Assembly: GCF_902729425.1 (NCBI RefSeq)
Contig: NZ_LR746530.1
Coordinates: 278,166-342,165 of the forward strand
Origin: Magnetospirillum sp. SS-4
GTDB taxonomy: Bacteria > Pseudomonadota > Alphaproteobacteria > Rhodospirillales > Magnetospirillaceae
DNA length: 64,000 nt
Direction: 5' to 3'
A program made the position numbers and the translations under genes. Position 1 is the stretch's first letter. Every line of letters starts with the position of its first letter. A model generated the notes under the pieces. It saw only the letters and a program-made list of their open reading frames with translations, searched no databases and had not been told where the DNA came from. This document shows, piece by piece, positions 12,155 through 23,280 of this stretch.

Positions 12155-12673
12155 TTAATCTTCCTTGAGGACGAGCGGCAGGCCGGCGGCGACGAACACC
12201 ACCTTGCGGCAGATGGCGGCGACGCGCTGGTTGACGCGGCCCTGGTGGTCGCGGAACTCGCGGGCGAGGCGGTTGTCGGGCACCAGCCCCAGCCCGACTT
12301 CGTTGGAGACCAGCACCACCGGTCCGGCGGGTTCGGCCAGGATCTCGCAAAGCTGACCCAGCGCCCGCTCGACGTCGCGGCCGGCCTGCATCAGGTTGGA
12401 CAGCCACAGGGTCAGGCAATCCACCAGCACCGGCCGGTCGGGCCGCGCCACCCGTTCCAGGGTTTCCGCCAGTTCCAGCGGTTCTTCCAGGGTGCTCCAG
12501 GTGGGGCCGCGACGGCGGCGATGGCGGTCGATGCGTTCGGCCATCTCGCCGTCCAGCGCCTGACCGGTGGCGAGATAGAGGGCGGGACGGCCGTCCAGCA
12601 GCGCCTCGGCATGAACCGACTTGCCCGAACGGGCGCCACCCAGCACCAGGGTGGTCAAGGGCAGCGGCGTCAC
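12155..12673 (-). CDS. cobU: Adenosylcobinamide kinase / adenosylcobinamide-phosphate guanylyltransferase
   Basis: A bifunctional enzyme of nucleotide-loop assembly (CobU; CobP in the aerobic-pathway naming). It has 172 residues, normal length. The P-loop GGARSGKS is at residues 12-19, the GMP-accepting His lies in RIDRHRRRRG, and LVDCLTLWLSNLM and VSNEVGLGLVPDNRLAREFRD are family signatures. The start is GTG at 12673, overlapping the stop of the upstream cytochrome gene (GTGA), which indicates translational coupling. Confidence 0.95.
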   Translation of the reverse strand: MTPLPLTTLVLGGARSGKSVHAEALLDGRPALYLATGQALDGEMAERIDRHRRRRGPTWSTLEEPLELAETLERVARPDRPVLVDCLTLWLSNLMQAGRDVERALGQLCEILAEPAGPVVLVSNEVGLGLVPDNRLAREFRDHQGRVNQRVAAICRKVVFVAAGLPLVLKED

Positions 12674-13287
12674 TGGACCGGTCCCTGAATCCGTTTCGTT
12701 TGCGACAGGAATTCGGCGATCCGCTCGACCTGATCGTCCCTCAGGGTTCGGACGTTGGCGACCATCAGCCGGGCGCGGCGGGTCGAGCGGATTTCATCGC
12801 GTATCGCCCGAATCTGCGCGGCCAGATAGTCGCGGCGCTGGCCGGCCAGCACCGGATAATCGGCCAGCGGCCTGGTTCCGGCCTCGCCGTGGCAGCCGAT
12901 GCAGCCCTGTTCGTCGAACAGGATGGCGCCTTGCTCCAGTCGGGCGGCGTCGCCGGGCGGGGCCGGACCGGCCGGTGGCTGGACCGCCAGCCAGGTGGCG
13001 ATGGCCTTGCGCTCGTCGGCGTTCACCTTGTCGATCACCGGCCGCATCGGCCTGGCCGCCGGGGCGTTGCGGGTGCCGTCGGCGATCTCGTTCATCTGGC
13101 GGATCATGTAGCCGGCGTTCTGGCCGGCGAGATGCGGGGTGGCGGCCAGGCCCTTGCGGCCGTCGGCGCCGTGGCAGGCGGGGCAGCCCTTGGCGGCGAA
13201 CAGCGCCTTGCCGTCCAGCGGCGACGCCTGGGCGGTCCCGGCCGGAAGAAGGGCGGTCAGGGCCAGCAGCAGAACCGGAATCATCAT
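12670..13287 (-). CDS. Diheme cytochrome c (c4/c553 type), periplasmic
   Basis: A 205-residue exported electron carrier: signal peptide ending GTAQA, then two similar c-type domains with heme sites C35-PA-C38-H39 and C129-IG-C132-H133. Each is followed by a candidate axial Met (in ARPMRP and in ARLMVAN). The length and two-fold repeat fit cytochrome c4. ATG 13287 overlaps the hemY stop (ATGA), so the longer open frame running upstream through hemY is a shadow. It lies inside a heme/B12 biosynthesis operon, an unusual place for an electron carrier; the partner oxidase is not encoded nearby. Confidence 0.88.
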   Translation of the reverse strand: MMIPVLLLALTALLPAGTAQASPLDGKALFAAKGCPACHGADGRKGLAATPHLAGQNAGYMIRQMNEIADGTRNAPAARPMRPVIDKVNADERKAIATWLAVQPPAGPAPPGDAARLEQGAILFDEQGCIGCHGEAGTRPLADYPVLAGQRRDYLAAQIRAIRDEIRSTRRARLMVANVRTLRDDQVERIAEFLSQTKRIQGPVQ

Positions 13288-14561
13288 CGCCACTCCATCC
13301 GTCCGGGGGCATGGCAGGCCGGACAGGCGACCGAGAAGGCCGGCGCGGTCCGGCCGCAGCCGCCGCAGGTCCAGGCCGGTCCGGTGCCGGCGTCGCCGGA
13401 CCGGGCCAGCCAGGCCAGGGCGGCGGCCTCGTCCTTGCGCTCGTCGCGTTCCAACTGGGCCAGCAGGGCCAGCACATGGCGGGAGGGCTGCTGTTCCAGG
13501 GCCTTTTCCAGGTGGGTGCGGGCCTGTCCCCACAGCCGGGCGGCCAGCGCGGCCTCGGCCAGGGCGACATGGCCGCAGGCGGCGGCGGGATTGTCCTCGG
13601 CCAGAATCCGCATGCGCTTGACCCGGTCCAGGGGCGAATCGGCCTGACCCAGCGCCGCCCATTCGGCCGTCAGCAGCGGATGGGGGGCGACCCGGAAGGT
13701 CGAACGGATCAGGGATTCCGCCTTGCGCGGCTTGCCTTTGGCCCGATGGAGCCGGGCCGCCATCGCCACCGCCGGCACGAAGCTGGGCTCGGCATCCCTG
13801 GAATCCAGCGCCAGCGCCAGGGCGGCGGCGGCATCGCCGGATTTCTCGGCCGCCTCGGCGCGGGCGAACAGCACCAGGGCGCGGCGGTGGGCTAGCTCGG
13901 CGCTGGGAAGAACGGAATGGCGGCGGGCGATGCCCAGGGTCAGCTCGGCCTCGGCCAGCAGGCCGGCCTCCATCTGAAGATCGAACAGGACGCCGGCCAG
14001 CCCCTCGGCGCCGGGTTGCAGCGCCAGGGCGCGGGTGGCGTGGGCGCGGGCGGCATCGCGGTCGCCCTGTCTCAGGGCCAGGTCCATCAATCCCTTGAAG
14101 CCGAGATAGGCGGTCTCGGGCCGTTCGGTCATGGTCTCGTAACGGGCGCGCAAGGTGGCGGGGTCGCCGCTGATCTCGGCCGCCCGCACGGTCAGCAGGC
14201 CGGTCACCGCCTGATCCTTCAGCAGCTTGTCGGCCTTGCGGGCCAGCCGGGTCGCCTGCCGGGAATCGCCGGAGGCCACCGCCGCCAGGCCGTCCGACAG
14301 CGCCACATAGCCCTTGCGGGTCAGCCGCGTCCGCCGCGCCGCCAGCATCCGGCCGGGGCCGCCGACCACCAGCCGCAGCACCCGGCCCAGCAGCGACAGC
14401 AGCACGGTCAGAAGCGCGACGGTGGCCAGCAGCACCGGCACGGTGGTGTCCAGGCGCCAGCCTTGCCAGTGGATGGTGACCTCGCCGGGACGGTCGGCCA
14501 GCCAGACCGCGCCGGCCACCGCCAGGGCGGAAAGCAGCAGGAAGGCGAGTAGCCGCCTCAT
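13284..14561 (-). CDS. hemY: HemY-like TPR membrane protein (heme operon protein)
   Basis: A 425-residue inner-membrane protein of the HemY_N family, not the protoporphyrinogen oxidase of the same name. Two N-terminal transmembrane segments (about residues 3-21 and 42-62) precede a long helical TPR-like region. The C-terminus carries a CGGCG ... CPACH zinc-ribbon, as in many alphaproteobacterial members and reminiscent of LapB. The start at 14561 overlaps the mic60-like stop (ATGA); an upstream in-frame Met at 14651 would give a non-family extension. Its role in heme synthesis or envelope regulation is suggested by conserved linkage only. Confidence 0.88.
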   Translation of the reverse strand: MRRLLAFLLLSALAVAGAVWLADRPGEVTIHWQGWRLDTTVPVLLATVALLTVLLSLLGRVLRLVVGGPGRMLAARRTRLTRKGYVALSDGLAAVASGDSRQATRLARKADKLLKDQAVTGLLTVRAAEISGDPATLRARYETMTERPETAYLGFKGLMDLALRQGDRDAARAHATRALALQPGAEGLAGVLFDLQMEAGLLAEAELTLGIARRHSVLPSAELAHRRALVLFARAEAAEKSGDAAAALALALDSRDAEPSFVPAVAMAARLHRAKGKPRKAESLIRSTFRVAPHPLLTAEWAALGQADSPLDRVKRMRILAEDNPAAACGHVALAEAALAARLWGQARTHLEKALEQQPSRHVLALLAQLERDERKDEAAALAWLARSGDAGTGPAWTCGGCGRTAPAFSVACPACHAPGRMEWR

Positions 14562-15613
14562 GGCCTGGCTCCCGCCAGGGCGACGGCCTGGGCCGCCATC
14601 TCGGACAGGGCCTTGTCGGCGGCCAGCCGGGCCTTGGCCTCGGCCAGCCATGACGAGGCCTGGGCGGCGGGACCCGGCGGCAGCGACCCGAGTTCGGAGA
14701 CGGCGGCGGCAAGGTCGCCCCGGCCCAGCGCCGCCTGGGCGCGGGCCACCTGGGCGGCGGCGCTCTCGCCGGCGGCGTTGCCGTCCTCGCGTCGGACGGT
14801 GACCAGATTGAGCAGACGGTCCATGACCCGGCGCTGCCAGCCATCCTCGTCCGGCAGGATCTCGGCGCGGATCAGGCGGGGCGCCAGGGCGTCGAACCGG
14901 GCGGTCAGGGCGGGACGGGTGGCAAGCCCGGCCTCGGCCCGCTCGGCGATGGCATCGGCGGCGCCGGCCAGGGCGGCTTCGTCACCGGCCAGGACCTTGA
15001 CGGCGCGCAGTTCCGCGTCGAAGGCGCGGCCGGCATTGACCGCTTCGCGCAACTGGCCCACCGCCAGCAGCAGGGCGGCGGCCGAGGACCGCCTGGCCTG
15101 AAGGTCGCGCAAGGATGCCTCCACCTGATCCAGCCGGTCGACCAGACGCAGCATGGTGGCGGAATCGGCGGCGGTCTTGCGCATCTCGGCCAATTGTTTC
15201 GATATGGAGTCGACATCGGCGGCCAGGGTGGCCGGGGCCGCCGGCTGGGCCTGGAGACCGCGCATGGCCTGTTCCAGGGCGGCAAGGCGGCTATCGTCGG
15301 CCGGCGCCGGCGCCGAACCGGAAACGGCCGGTTCCGGCCGGGCTTCCAGCTGGGCCAGGCGCCGGGTGACGGCCGACAGCTCGGTCCGCAGGCTTTCCGT
15401 CTCGACGCCGCCGCCGGGGGCGGGCAGCCCGGCCTGATCGCGCCACAGCGGGAAGGTGGCGGCGGCGGCCAGCGCCAGCAGGATTGGCACCGCCACCATG
15501 CCGAATCGGCTTGGCGGCCGGCTCGGCGGTTCGGCCGTTCCGGTTCCGGTCGCGGCCGGAACCGGCTCGACCGTCGCGGTGTCCACGGGCTCGGAATCGG
15601 GCTGTTGCGTCAT
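14558..15613 (-). CDS. Mitofilin (Mic60)-like coiled-coil membrane protein
   Basis: A 351-residue protein: Pro/Thr/Glu-rich cytoplasmic N-tail (residues 1-37), one transmembrane helix (about 38-56, ILLALAAAATFPLW), a long coiled coil (about 70-200) and a C-terminal helical domain with the mitofilin-like pattern (GNAAGESAAAQVARAQAALGRGDL). Alphaproteobacterial mic60 genes are known to sit between hemD and hemY, as here, and their products bend membranes to help shape intracytoplasmic membranes. That makes it attractive in an organism that may build internal membranes, but the latter is inference. ATGA overlaps join it to both neighbours. Confidence 0.82.
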   Translation of the reverse strand: MTQQPDSEPVDTATVEPVPAATGTGTAEPPSRPPSRFGMVAVPILLALAAAATFPLWRDQAGLPAPGGGVETESLRTELSAVTRRLAQLEARPEPAVSGSAPAPADDSRLAALEQAMRGLQAQPAAPATLAADVDSISKQLAEMRKTAADSATMLRLVDRLDQVEASLRDLQARRSSAAALLLAVGQLREAVNAGRAFDAELRAVKVLAGDEAALAGAADAIAERAEAGLATRPALTARFDALAPRLIRAEILPDEDGWQRRVMDRLLNLVTVRREDGNAAGESAAAQVARAQAALGRGDLAAAVSELGSLPPGPAAQASSWLAEAKARLAADKALSEMAAQAVALAGARP

Positions 15614-16338
15614 GAGAGGGATTCCCGTGTGAGGTCAAGATCAAGCGCGGCCAGCAGGGCGGCCTGGGTGGGCTCGGCGGCCTGGCGCAGCCTTGCCCAG
15701 GGCAGCGGCGCCAATTGGGCGGAGACGTTGGCCGACAGGCCGTAGGCGGCCAGCCGGGCGATGCTGGATTCCAGCCCGGCGGCGGCGACCAGCCTAACAA
15801 AGGTGGCGGCGGTGCGGGGAGAGAAAAACAGCGCCAGATCGACGGCGCCGCCTTTCAGGGCGCGGTGGAGCTCGGCAGACAGCCGGGTGGCGGTCACCGC
15901 CCGGTACAGCACTTGCCGGCGAACCCGGTAGCCTTGCGCCTCCAGCAATCCGGCAAGGTCGCCGGCGGTGACGCTGCCGGCGGCGTGCAGCAGGACGCCG
16001 CCGGCGGGATCGACGCGGCGGGCCACCAGCCCGGCCAGGGTATCGACGTCGCCCCCGGCGCTTTCCACCCGGTCATAGCCCAGCGCCCGCGACACCGCGG
16101 CCGAGGAATCGCCCACCGCCCAGACCGGCAGCGAGCGGTCGGAGTGCAGCCGGGCCAGGGCGCGGATACCGTTGGCGCTGGTGACCAGGATGCCCTGGGC
16201 GCCGTCGGCCTCGACCCTTGCGCCTGGAACCGGCTCGATGTCGAGCAGCGGCTCGACCATCACGTCGAGGCCACGGGCCTCCAGGGCGCGGGCCACGCCT
16301 TCCGAATCCTCTCTCGGGCGGGTGACCAGGGCGCGCAC
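15610..16338 (-). CDS. hemD: Uroporphyrinogen-III synthase
   Basis: Cyclises hydroxymethylbilane with inversion of ring D to give uroporphyrinogen III, the last precursor common to heme and B12. It has 242 residues. The typical N-terminus VRALVTRPREDSEG is read from GTG at 16338, and the second-domain pattern LFFSPRTAATFVRLV is present. The family is poorly conserved, so position is strong evidence: ten bases after the hemC stop and overlapping the next gene (ATGA). An ATG at 16473 would read into hemC and was rejected. Confidence 0.9.
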   Translation of the reverse strand: MRALVTRPREDSEGVARALEARGLDVMVEPLLDIEPVPGARVEADGAQGILVTSANGIRALARLHSDRSLPVWAVGDSSAAVSRALGYDRVESAGGDVDTLAGLVARRVDPAGGVLLHAAGSVTAGDLAGLLEAQGYRVRRQVLYRAVTATRLSAELHRALKGGAVDLALFFSPRTAATFVRLVAAAGLESSIARLAAYGLSANVSAQLAPLPWARLRQAAEPTQAALLAALDLDLTRESLS

Positions 16339-16348
16339 GGACCCGGCC

Positions 16349-19125
<2,777 letters not shown>

Positions 19126-19169
19126 GGCCTTATAGGATAGATTGTAGTTAGAATCACTCAAAAAGCTAC

Positions 19170-19183
19170 TTGACGTTTATCAA
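19170..19183. promoter_or_regulatory. FNR/Crp-family box upstream of cytochrome c peroxidase
   Basis: TTGAC-GTTT-ATCAA differs at one position from the FNR consensus TTGAT-N4-ATCAA. It lies in an AT-rich 162-base gap, 105 bases before the ccpA ATG and 45 after greB. Cytochrome c peroxidases are classic FNR/Anr targets under oxygen limitation, so the match is likely meaningful. Binding itself is inferred. Confidence 0.7.
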
Positions 19184-19287
19184 TATACCCCTAAAATCTT
19201 TGTGACTATGGGAGTCGCGGCAGGCGGAAGCATCGGCTCCGTCACGCTCTCGCCGGGGTCCCGGTCGATAGATGAAAGGGGAACACC

Positions 19288-20292
19288 ATGCTGCTTCGCC
19301 ACGTATTGTCCCTGGCCGCCGCCATGACCATGTCGGCCGGTCTGGCCTTGGCCGCGCCGGCCAAGGACGAACCGATTCAACCCATCGCGCCGGCCAAGGT
19401 GACCAATGCCGGCCTCGTCGAACTGGGCAAGAAGCTCTATTTCGACACCCGCCTGTCCAAGTCGGGCTTCATCTCGTGCAATTCCTGCCACAACCTGTCC
19501 ATGGGCGGCACCGACAACCTCAAGACCTCCATCGGCCACAACTGGCAGAAGGGGCCGATCAACGCCCCGACCGTGCTGAATTCCAGCATGAACGTCGCCC
19601 AGTTCTGGGACGGCCGCGCCGTGGACCTGAAGGCCCAGGCCGGCGGCCCCATCGCCAATCCGGGCGAGATGGCCTTCACCCATGAACTGGCGGTCGACGT
19701 GTTGCAGTCGATTCCGGGCTATGTCGCGGAATTCAAGGCGGTGTTCGGCTCCGACAAGATCACCATCGACGGCGTCACCAAGGCCATCGCCGCCTTCGAG
19801 GAGACGCTGGTCACCCCCAATTCCCGCTTCGACAAGTGGCTGAAGGGCGACAACAAGGCGCTGACCAAGGACGAACTGGCCGGCTACGCGCTGTTCAAGG
19901 ATTCGGGCTGCACCGCCTGCCACAACGGTCCGGCGGTGGGCGGCAATTCCTTCCAGAAGATGGGGGTGGTCGAGCCCTACAAGGCCACCAGCCCGGCCGA
20001 GGGCCGCGTCTCGGTCACCAAGGACGAGGCCGACCGCTTCAACTTCAAGGTGCCGACCCTGCGCAATGTCGAGCTGACCTATCCCTACTTCCACGACGGC
20101 GAGGCCGCCACCTTGAAGGACGCGGTCGACACCATGGGCCGGATTCAGCTGGGCAAGAGCTTCACCGCCGAGGAAAACGGCAAGATCGTCGCGTTCCTGA
20201 AGACCCTGACCGGCGACCAGCCCAGCTTCAAGCTGCCGCTTCTGCCGCCGTCGTCCGACGCCACCCCGCGCCCGACGCCGTTCGACAAGTAG
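19288..20292 (+). CDS. ccpA: Diheme cytochrome c peroxidase
   Basis: Periplasmic reduction of hydrogen peroxide to water with electrons from small cytochromes. It has 334 residues. The signal peptide ends LALAAPA, and the two heme sites are C64-NS-C67-H68 (peroxidatic, low potential) and C208-TA-C211-H212 (electron-accepting). The MauG/CcpA-type segments NAPTVLNSSMNVAQFWDGRA and TPNSRFDKWLKGD are present, followed by FKVPTLRNVELTYPYFHDG near the C-terminus. AAAGGGG precedes the ATG. The upstream FNR-type box and the downstream hairpin suggest a monocistronic, oxygen-regulated unit. Confidence 0.95.
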   Translation: MLLRHVLSLAAAMTMSAGLALAAPAKDEPIQPIAPAKVTNAGLVELGKKLYFDTRLSKSGFISCNSCHNLSMGGTDNLKTSIGHNWQKGPINAPTVLNSSMNVAQFWDGRAVDLKAQAGGPIANPGEMAFTHELAVDVLQSIPGYVAEFKAVFGSDKITIDGVTKAIAAFEETLVTPNSRFDKWLKGDNKALTKDELAGYALFKDSGCTACHNGPAVGGNSFQKMGVVEPYKATSPAEGRVSVTKDEADRFNFKVPTLRNVELTYPYFHDGEAATLKDAVDTMGRIQLGKSFTAEENGKIVAFLKTLTGDQPSFKLPLLPPSSDATPRPTPFDK

Positions 20293-20317
20293 CAACCGGC
20301 CGTCCGGTTGCCGAATC

Positions 20318-20350
20318 GGGAGCCGGTCCGTTGGGCCGGCTCCCTTGTTT
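20318..20350 (+). terminator. Rho-independent terminator after ccpA
   Basis: A 9-bp stem GGGAGCCGG / CCGGCTCCC (20318-20326 with 20336-20344) is followed by TTGTTT. A smaller CAACCGG/CCGGTTG stem precedes it. The placement, 26 bases after the ccpA stop, fits termination. Confidence 0.75.
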
Positions 20351-20438
20351 CATGCGGGCGGCGATTTCGCCGCCGCTTCCGGGAAAGCGGCGAAGGGTGT
20401 AGGTTGACGCGGACTCCACCCTGACCGTCCGGGATTCC

Positions 20439-21854
20439 ATGAGCGACACCTCCAAGACTTCCGCCGCCTCCGCCATGTGGGGCGGCCGCTTCGAAGGCGG
20501 ACCCGCCGCCATCATGCAGCGGATCAACGCCTCCATCGATTTCGACAAGCGGCTGTACGCCCAGGACATCCGGGGGTCCAAGGCCCATTGCCGCATGCTG
20601 GTGCGCCAATCCATCCTGACGCCCGAGGACGGCGAGGCCATCATCGCCGGGCTGGACAAGGTTCTGGCCGAGATCGAGGCCGGCGACTTTCCCTTCAGCA
20701 TGGCGCTGGAGGACATCCACATGAACGTGGAATCCCGCCTGGCCGAGCTGATCGGCGAGGCGGCCGGCCGGCTGCACACGGCGCGGTCGCGCAACGATCA
20801 GGTCGCCACCGATTTCCGCCTGTGGGTCAGGGACGCCATCGACGGCATGGACCGCGCCCTGAAGGGCCTGACCGAGGTGCTGCTGCGCCGCGCCGACGAG
20901 CACGCCGCCACGGTGATGCCGGGCTTCACCCATCTTCAGGCGGCCCAGCCGGTGACCTTTGGCCATCATCTGATGGCCTATGTGGAGATGGTCGGCCGCG
21001 ACCGGTCCCGTCTTGCCGACGCCCGCGAACGGCTGAACGAATGCCCGCTGGGCTCGGCGGCGCTGGCCGGGACCTCGTTTCCCATCGACCGCCACGCCAC
21101 CGCCGCCGAGCTGGGCTTCGAGCGGCCCATGCGCAATTCGCTGGATGGGGTGTCGGATCGCGACTTCGCCCTGGAATTCATGTCCGCCTGCGCCATCTGC
21201 GCCGTGCATCTGTCGCGGCTGGCCGAGGAACTGGTGATCTGGACCAGCGCCCAGTTCCGCTTCGTGCGCCTGTCGGACGCCTTCACCACCGGCTCGTCCA
21301 TCATGCCGCAGAAGCGCAATCCCGACGCCGCCGAACTGGTGCGCGCCAAGACCGGCCGAGTGATCGGCGACCTGAACGCCCTGCTGATCGTCATGAAGGG
21401 GCTGCCGCTGGCCTATTCCAAGGACATGCAGGATGACAAGGAACCGGTGTTCGAGGCCGCCGACACCATGGAACTGGCCATCGCCGCCATGACCGGCATG
21501 GTCGGCGACATGACCGTCAACGCCGAGGTGCTGAAGGTCGCCGCCGGCGCCGGCTTCACCACCGCCACCGACATCGCCGACTGGTGCGTGCGGGCGCTGC
21601 GCATGCCGTTCCGCCGCGCCCACCACGTCGCCGGCTCGCTGGTCAAGCTGGCCGAGGACAAGGGAATCGGGCTGGAGGATCTGTCGCTGGCCGAGATGCA
21701 GGCCGTCGAGCCCGGCATCACCGAGGCGGCCCGCGCCGTGCTGGGCGTCGATTCGTCGGTGGCCAGCCGGGTCAGTTTCGGCGGCACCGCGCCGGAGCGG
21801 GTGCGCGAGGCCGTCGCCGCCGCCCGGGCGGCATTAAGCCGGGAGGAAGCCTGA
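20439..21854 (+). CDS. argH: Argininosuccinate lyase
   Basis: Last step of arginine synthesis: argininosuccinate to arginine and fumarate. It has 471 residues. [20 protein letters not shown] at the N-terminus, [37 protein letters not shown] and the fumarase/lyase signature [16 protein letters not shown] (about residue 286) identify it. It is the first gene of argH-lptM-lysA-DUF4175; only one base separates it from the lipoprotein start. Confidence 0.97.
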   Translation: MSDTSKTSAASAMWGGRFEGGPAAIMQRINASIDFDKRLYAQDIRGSKAHCRMLVRQSILTPEDGEAIIAGLDKVLAEIEAGDFPFSMALEDIHMNVESRLAELIGEAAGRLHTARSRNDQVATDFRLWVRDAIDGMDRALKGLTEVLLRRADEHAATVMPGFTHLQAAQPVTFGHHLMAYVEMVGRDRSRLADARERLNECPLGSAALAGTSFPIDRHATAAELGFERPMRNSLDGVSDRDFALEFMSACAICAVHLSRLAEELVIWTSAQFRFVRLSDAFTTGSSIMPQKRNPDAAELVRAKTGRVIGDLNALLIVMKGLPLAYSKDMQDDKEPVFEAADTMELAIAAMTGMVGDMTVNAEVLKVAAGAGFTTATDIADWCVRALRMPFRRAHHVAGSLVKLAEDKGIGLEDLSLAEMQAVEPGITEAARAVLGVDSSVASRVSFGGTAPERVREAVAAARAALSREEA

Positions 21855-21855
21855 C

Positions 21856-22017
21856 ATGCGCGCCCTGCTGAGCCTGGTCCTGGCCGCGACGCTGGCCCTG
21901 TCCGTCGCCGCCTGCGGCCGCAAGGGCAACCCCGAGGCGCCCGAGGGCAGCACCTATCCCCGCGACTATCCCTATACGCCCATGTCCCCCAGGGCCGAGA
22001 CCGGCAGGAGCAAATGA
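21856..22017 (+). CDS. lptM: Small LptM-like (YifL family) lipoprotein
   Basis: A 53-residue lipoprotein: Leu-rich signal, lipobox VAAC with C20 as lipidated residue, then GRKGNPEAPEG and a Pro/Tyr-rich tail. The C-G-x-K-G start of the mature part and the location before lysA match the LptM family, which assists assembly of the LptDE lipopolysaccharide translocon in enterobacteria. The start lies one base after argH; the stop overlaps lysA ATG (ATGA). Family by motif and position; the function in this lineage is assumed. Confidence 0.82.
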   Translation: MRALLSLVLAATLALSVAACGRKGNPEAPEGSTYPRDYPYTPMSPRAETGRSK

Positions 22018-23279
22018 ACCACTTCCATTATATCGACGGCGAACTGCATGCTGAGGACGTCGCCATCGCCCGCATCGCCGAGGCGGTGGGAACGCCGTTC
22101 TATTGCTATTCCACCGCCACCCTGGAACGTCACTACGCCGTGTTCGCCGGGGCGCTGGGGGCGGCCGGGCTGGACGCCACCGTCTGCTTCGCCTGCAAGG
22201 CCAATCCCAACATCGCGGTGATCCATACCCTGGCCCGCCTGGGGGCGGGCGCCGACGTGGTCAGCGAGGGCGAATTGCGCCAAGCGCTGGCCGCCGGCGT
22301 GCCGCCGGAGCGCATTGTCTTTTCCGGAGTCGGCAAGACCCGGGCCGAGCTGGATTTCGCCGTCGCCACCGGCATTCTCCAGATCAACGTCGAATCCGAG
22401 CCCGAGCTTCGCATGCTGTCCGAGGTGGCGGCGGCCAGGGGCGTTCGCATGCCGGTTTCCATCCGGGTCAATCCCGACGTCGACGCCGGCACCCATGCCA
22501 AGATCACCACCGGCAAGAAAGAGAACAAGTTCGGCATCGAATGGAACCGTATCCGCGAGGTCTACAATCTCGCCGGGTCGCTGCCGGGGCTCGACGTGGT
22601 CGGCATCGCCTGCCACATCGGCTCGCAGCTGACCGAGATCGAGCCGTTCCGCCAGGCCTTCCTGCGGGTGCGCGACCTGGTCGACATGCTGCGCGCCGAC
22701 GGCGTCGACATCCGCCGGCTCGACCTGGGCGGCGGCCTCGGCGTTCCCTACGACGACGAAACCCCGCCCAGCCCGACCGCCTATGCCGAGATCATGCGCG
22801 ACACCCTGGGCGACCTCGGCTGCCGCGTCATCGTCGAGCCCGGCCGCCTGCTGGTGGGCAATGCCGGCATCCTGGTGTCGCGGGTCATCCATGTGAAGGA
22901 GGGGTCGACCCGCACCTTCCTGATCGTCGACGCCGCCATGAACGATCTGATGCGTCCGGCGCTGTACGACGCCCACCACGCCATCATTCCGGTTGCGGAA
23001 CCGGGTCCGGGGACCGTCCTGGCCGCCGTGGACGTGGTCGGGCCGGTCTGCGAGACCGGCGACACCTTCGCCAGGCAGCGGCCGCTGCCGCCCATGGCGG
23101 CCGGCGATCTGCTGGCGTTCGGCACCGCCGGGGCCTATGGCGCCGCCATGTCGTCCACCTACAACACCCGGCCGCTGATTCCCGAGGTGCTGGTCAGGGG
23201 GGCTGAATTCAAGGTGGTGCGGGCGCGACCCAGCTTCGAGCAGATGCGGGCGCTGGAAAGCCTGCCCGACTGGTTCTGA
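22014..23279 (+). CDS. lysA: Diaminopimelate decarboxylase
   Basis: Final lysine step: meso-diaminopimelate to lysine, PLP-dependent. It has 421 residues. The PLP lysine is in CFACKANPN (about residue 62), HIGSQLTEIEPF and the glycine-rich LDLGGGLGVPYDDE hold the phosphate, VEPGRLLVGNAGILV follows, and VGPVCETGDTFA carries the active-site Cys of the partner subunit. The ATG overlaps the lptM stop. Confidence 0.97.
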   Translation: MNHFHYIDGELHAEDVAIARIAEAVGTPFYCYSTATLERHYAVFAGALGAAGLDATVCFACKANPNIAVIHTLARLGAGADVVSEGELRQALAAGVPPERIVFSGVGKTRAELDFAVATGILQINVESEPELRMLSEVAAARGVRMPVSIRVNPDVDAGTHAKITTGKKENKFGIEWNRIREVYNLAGSLPGLDVVGIACHIGSQLTEIEPFRQAFLRVRDLVDMLRADGVDIRRLDLGGGLGVPYDDETPPSPTAYAEIMRDTLGDLGCRVIVEPGRLLVGNAGILVSRVIHVKEGSTRTFLIVDAAMNDLMRPALYDAHHAIIPVAEPGPGTVLAAVDVVGPVCETGDTFARQRPLPPMAAGDLLAFGTAGAYGAAMSSTYNTRPLIPEVLVRGAEFKVVRARPSFEQMRALESLPDWF

Positions 23280-23280
23280 G

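Noticed and set aside
12149-12160. Possible cobalamin riboswitch ahead of the cob genes
   Set aside because: Gaps between cytochrome, cobU, cobW and cobN are zero to six bases, and no B12-box-like sequence is seen before cobU or hemC.
12670-14844. 724-codon minus-strand frame that could suggest a fusion protein
   Set aside because: Only the last 205 codons are real (cytochrome c). The rest is an out-of-frame reading of hemY and the mitofilin-like gene; the true start overlaps the hemY stop.
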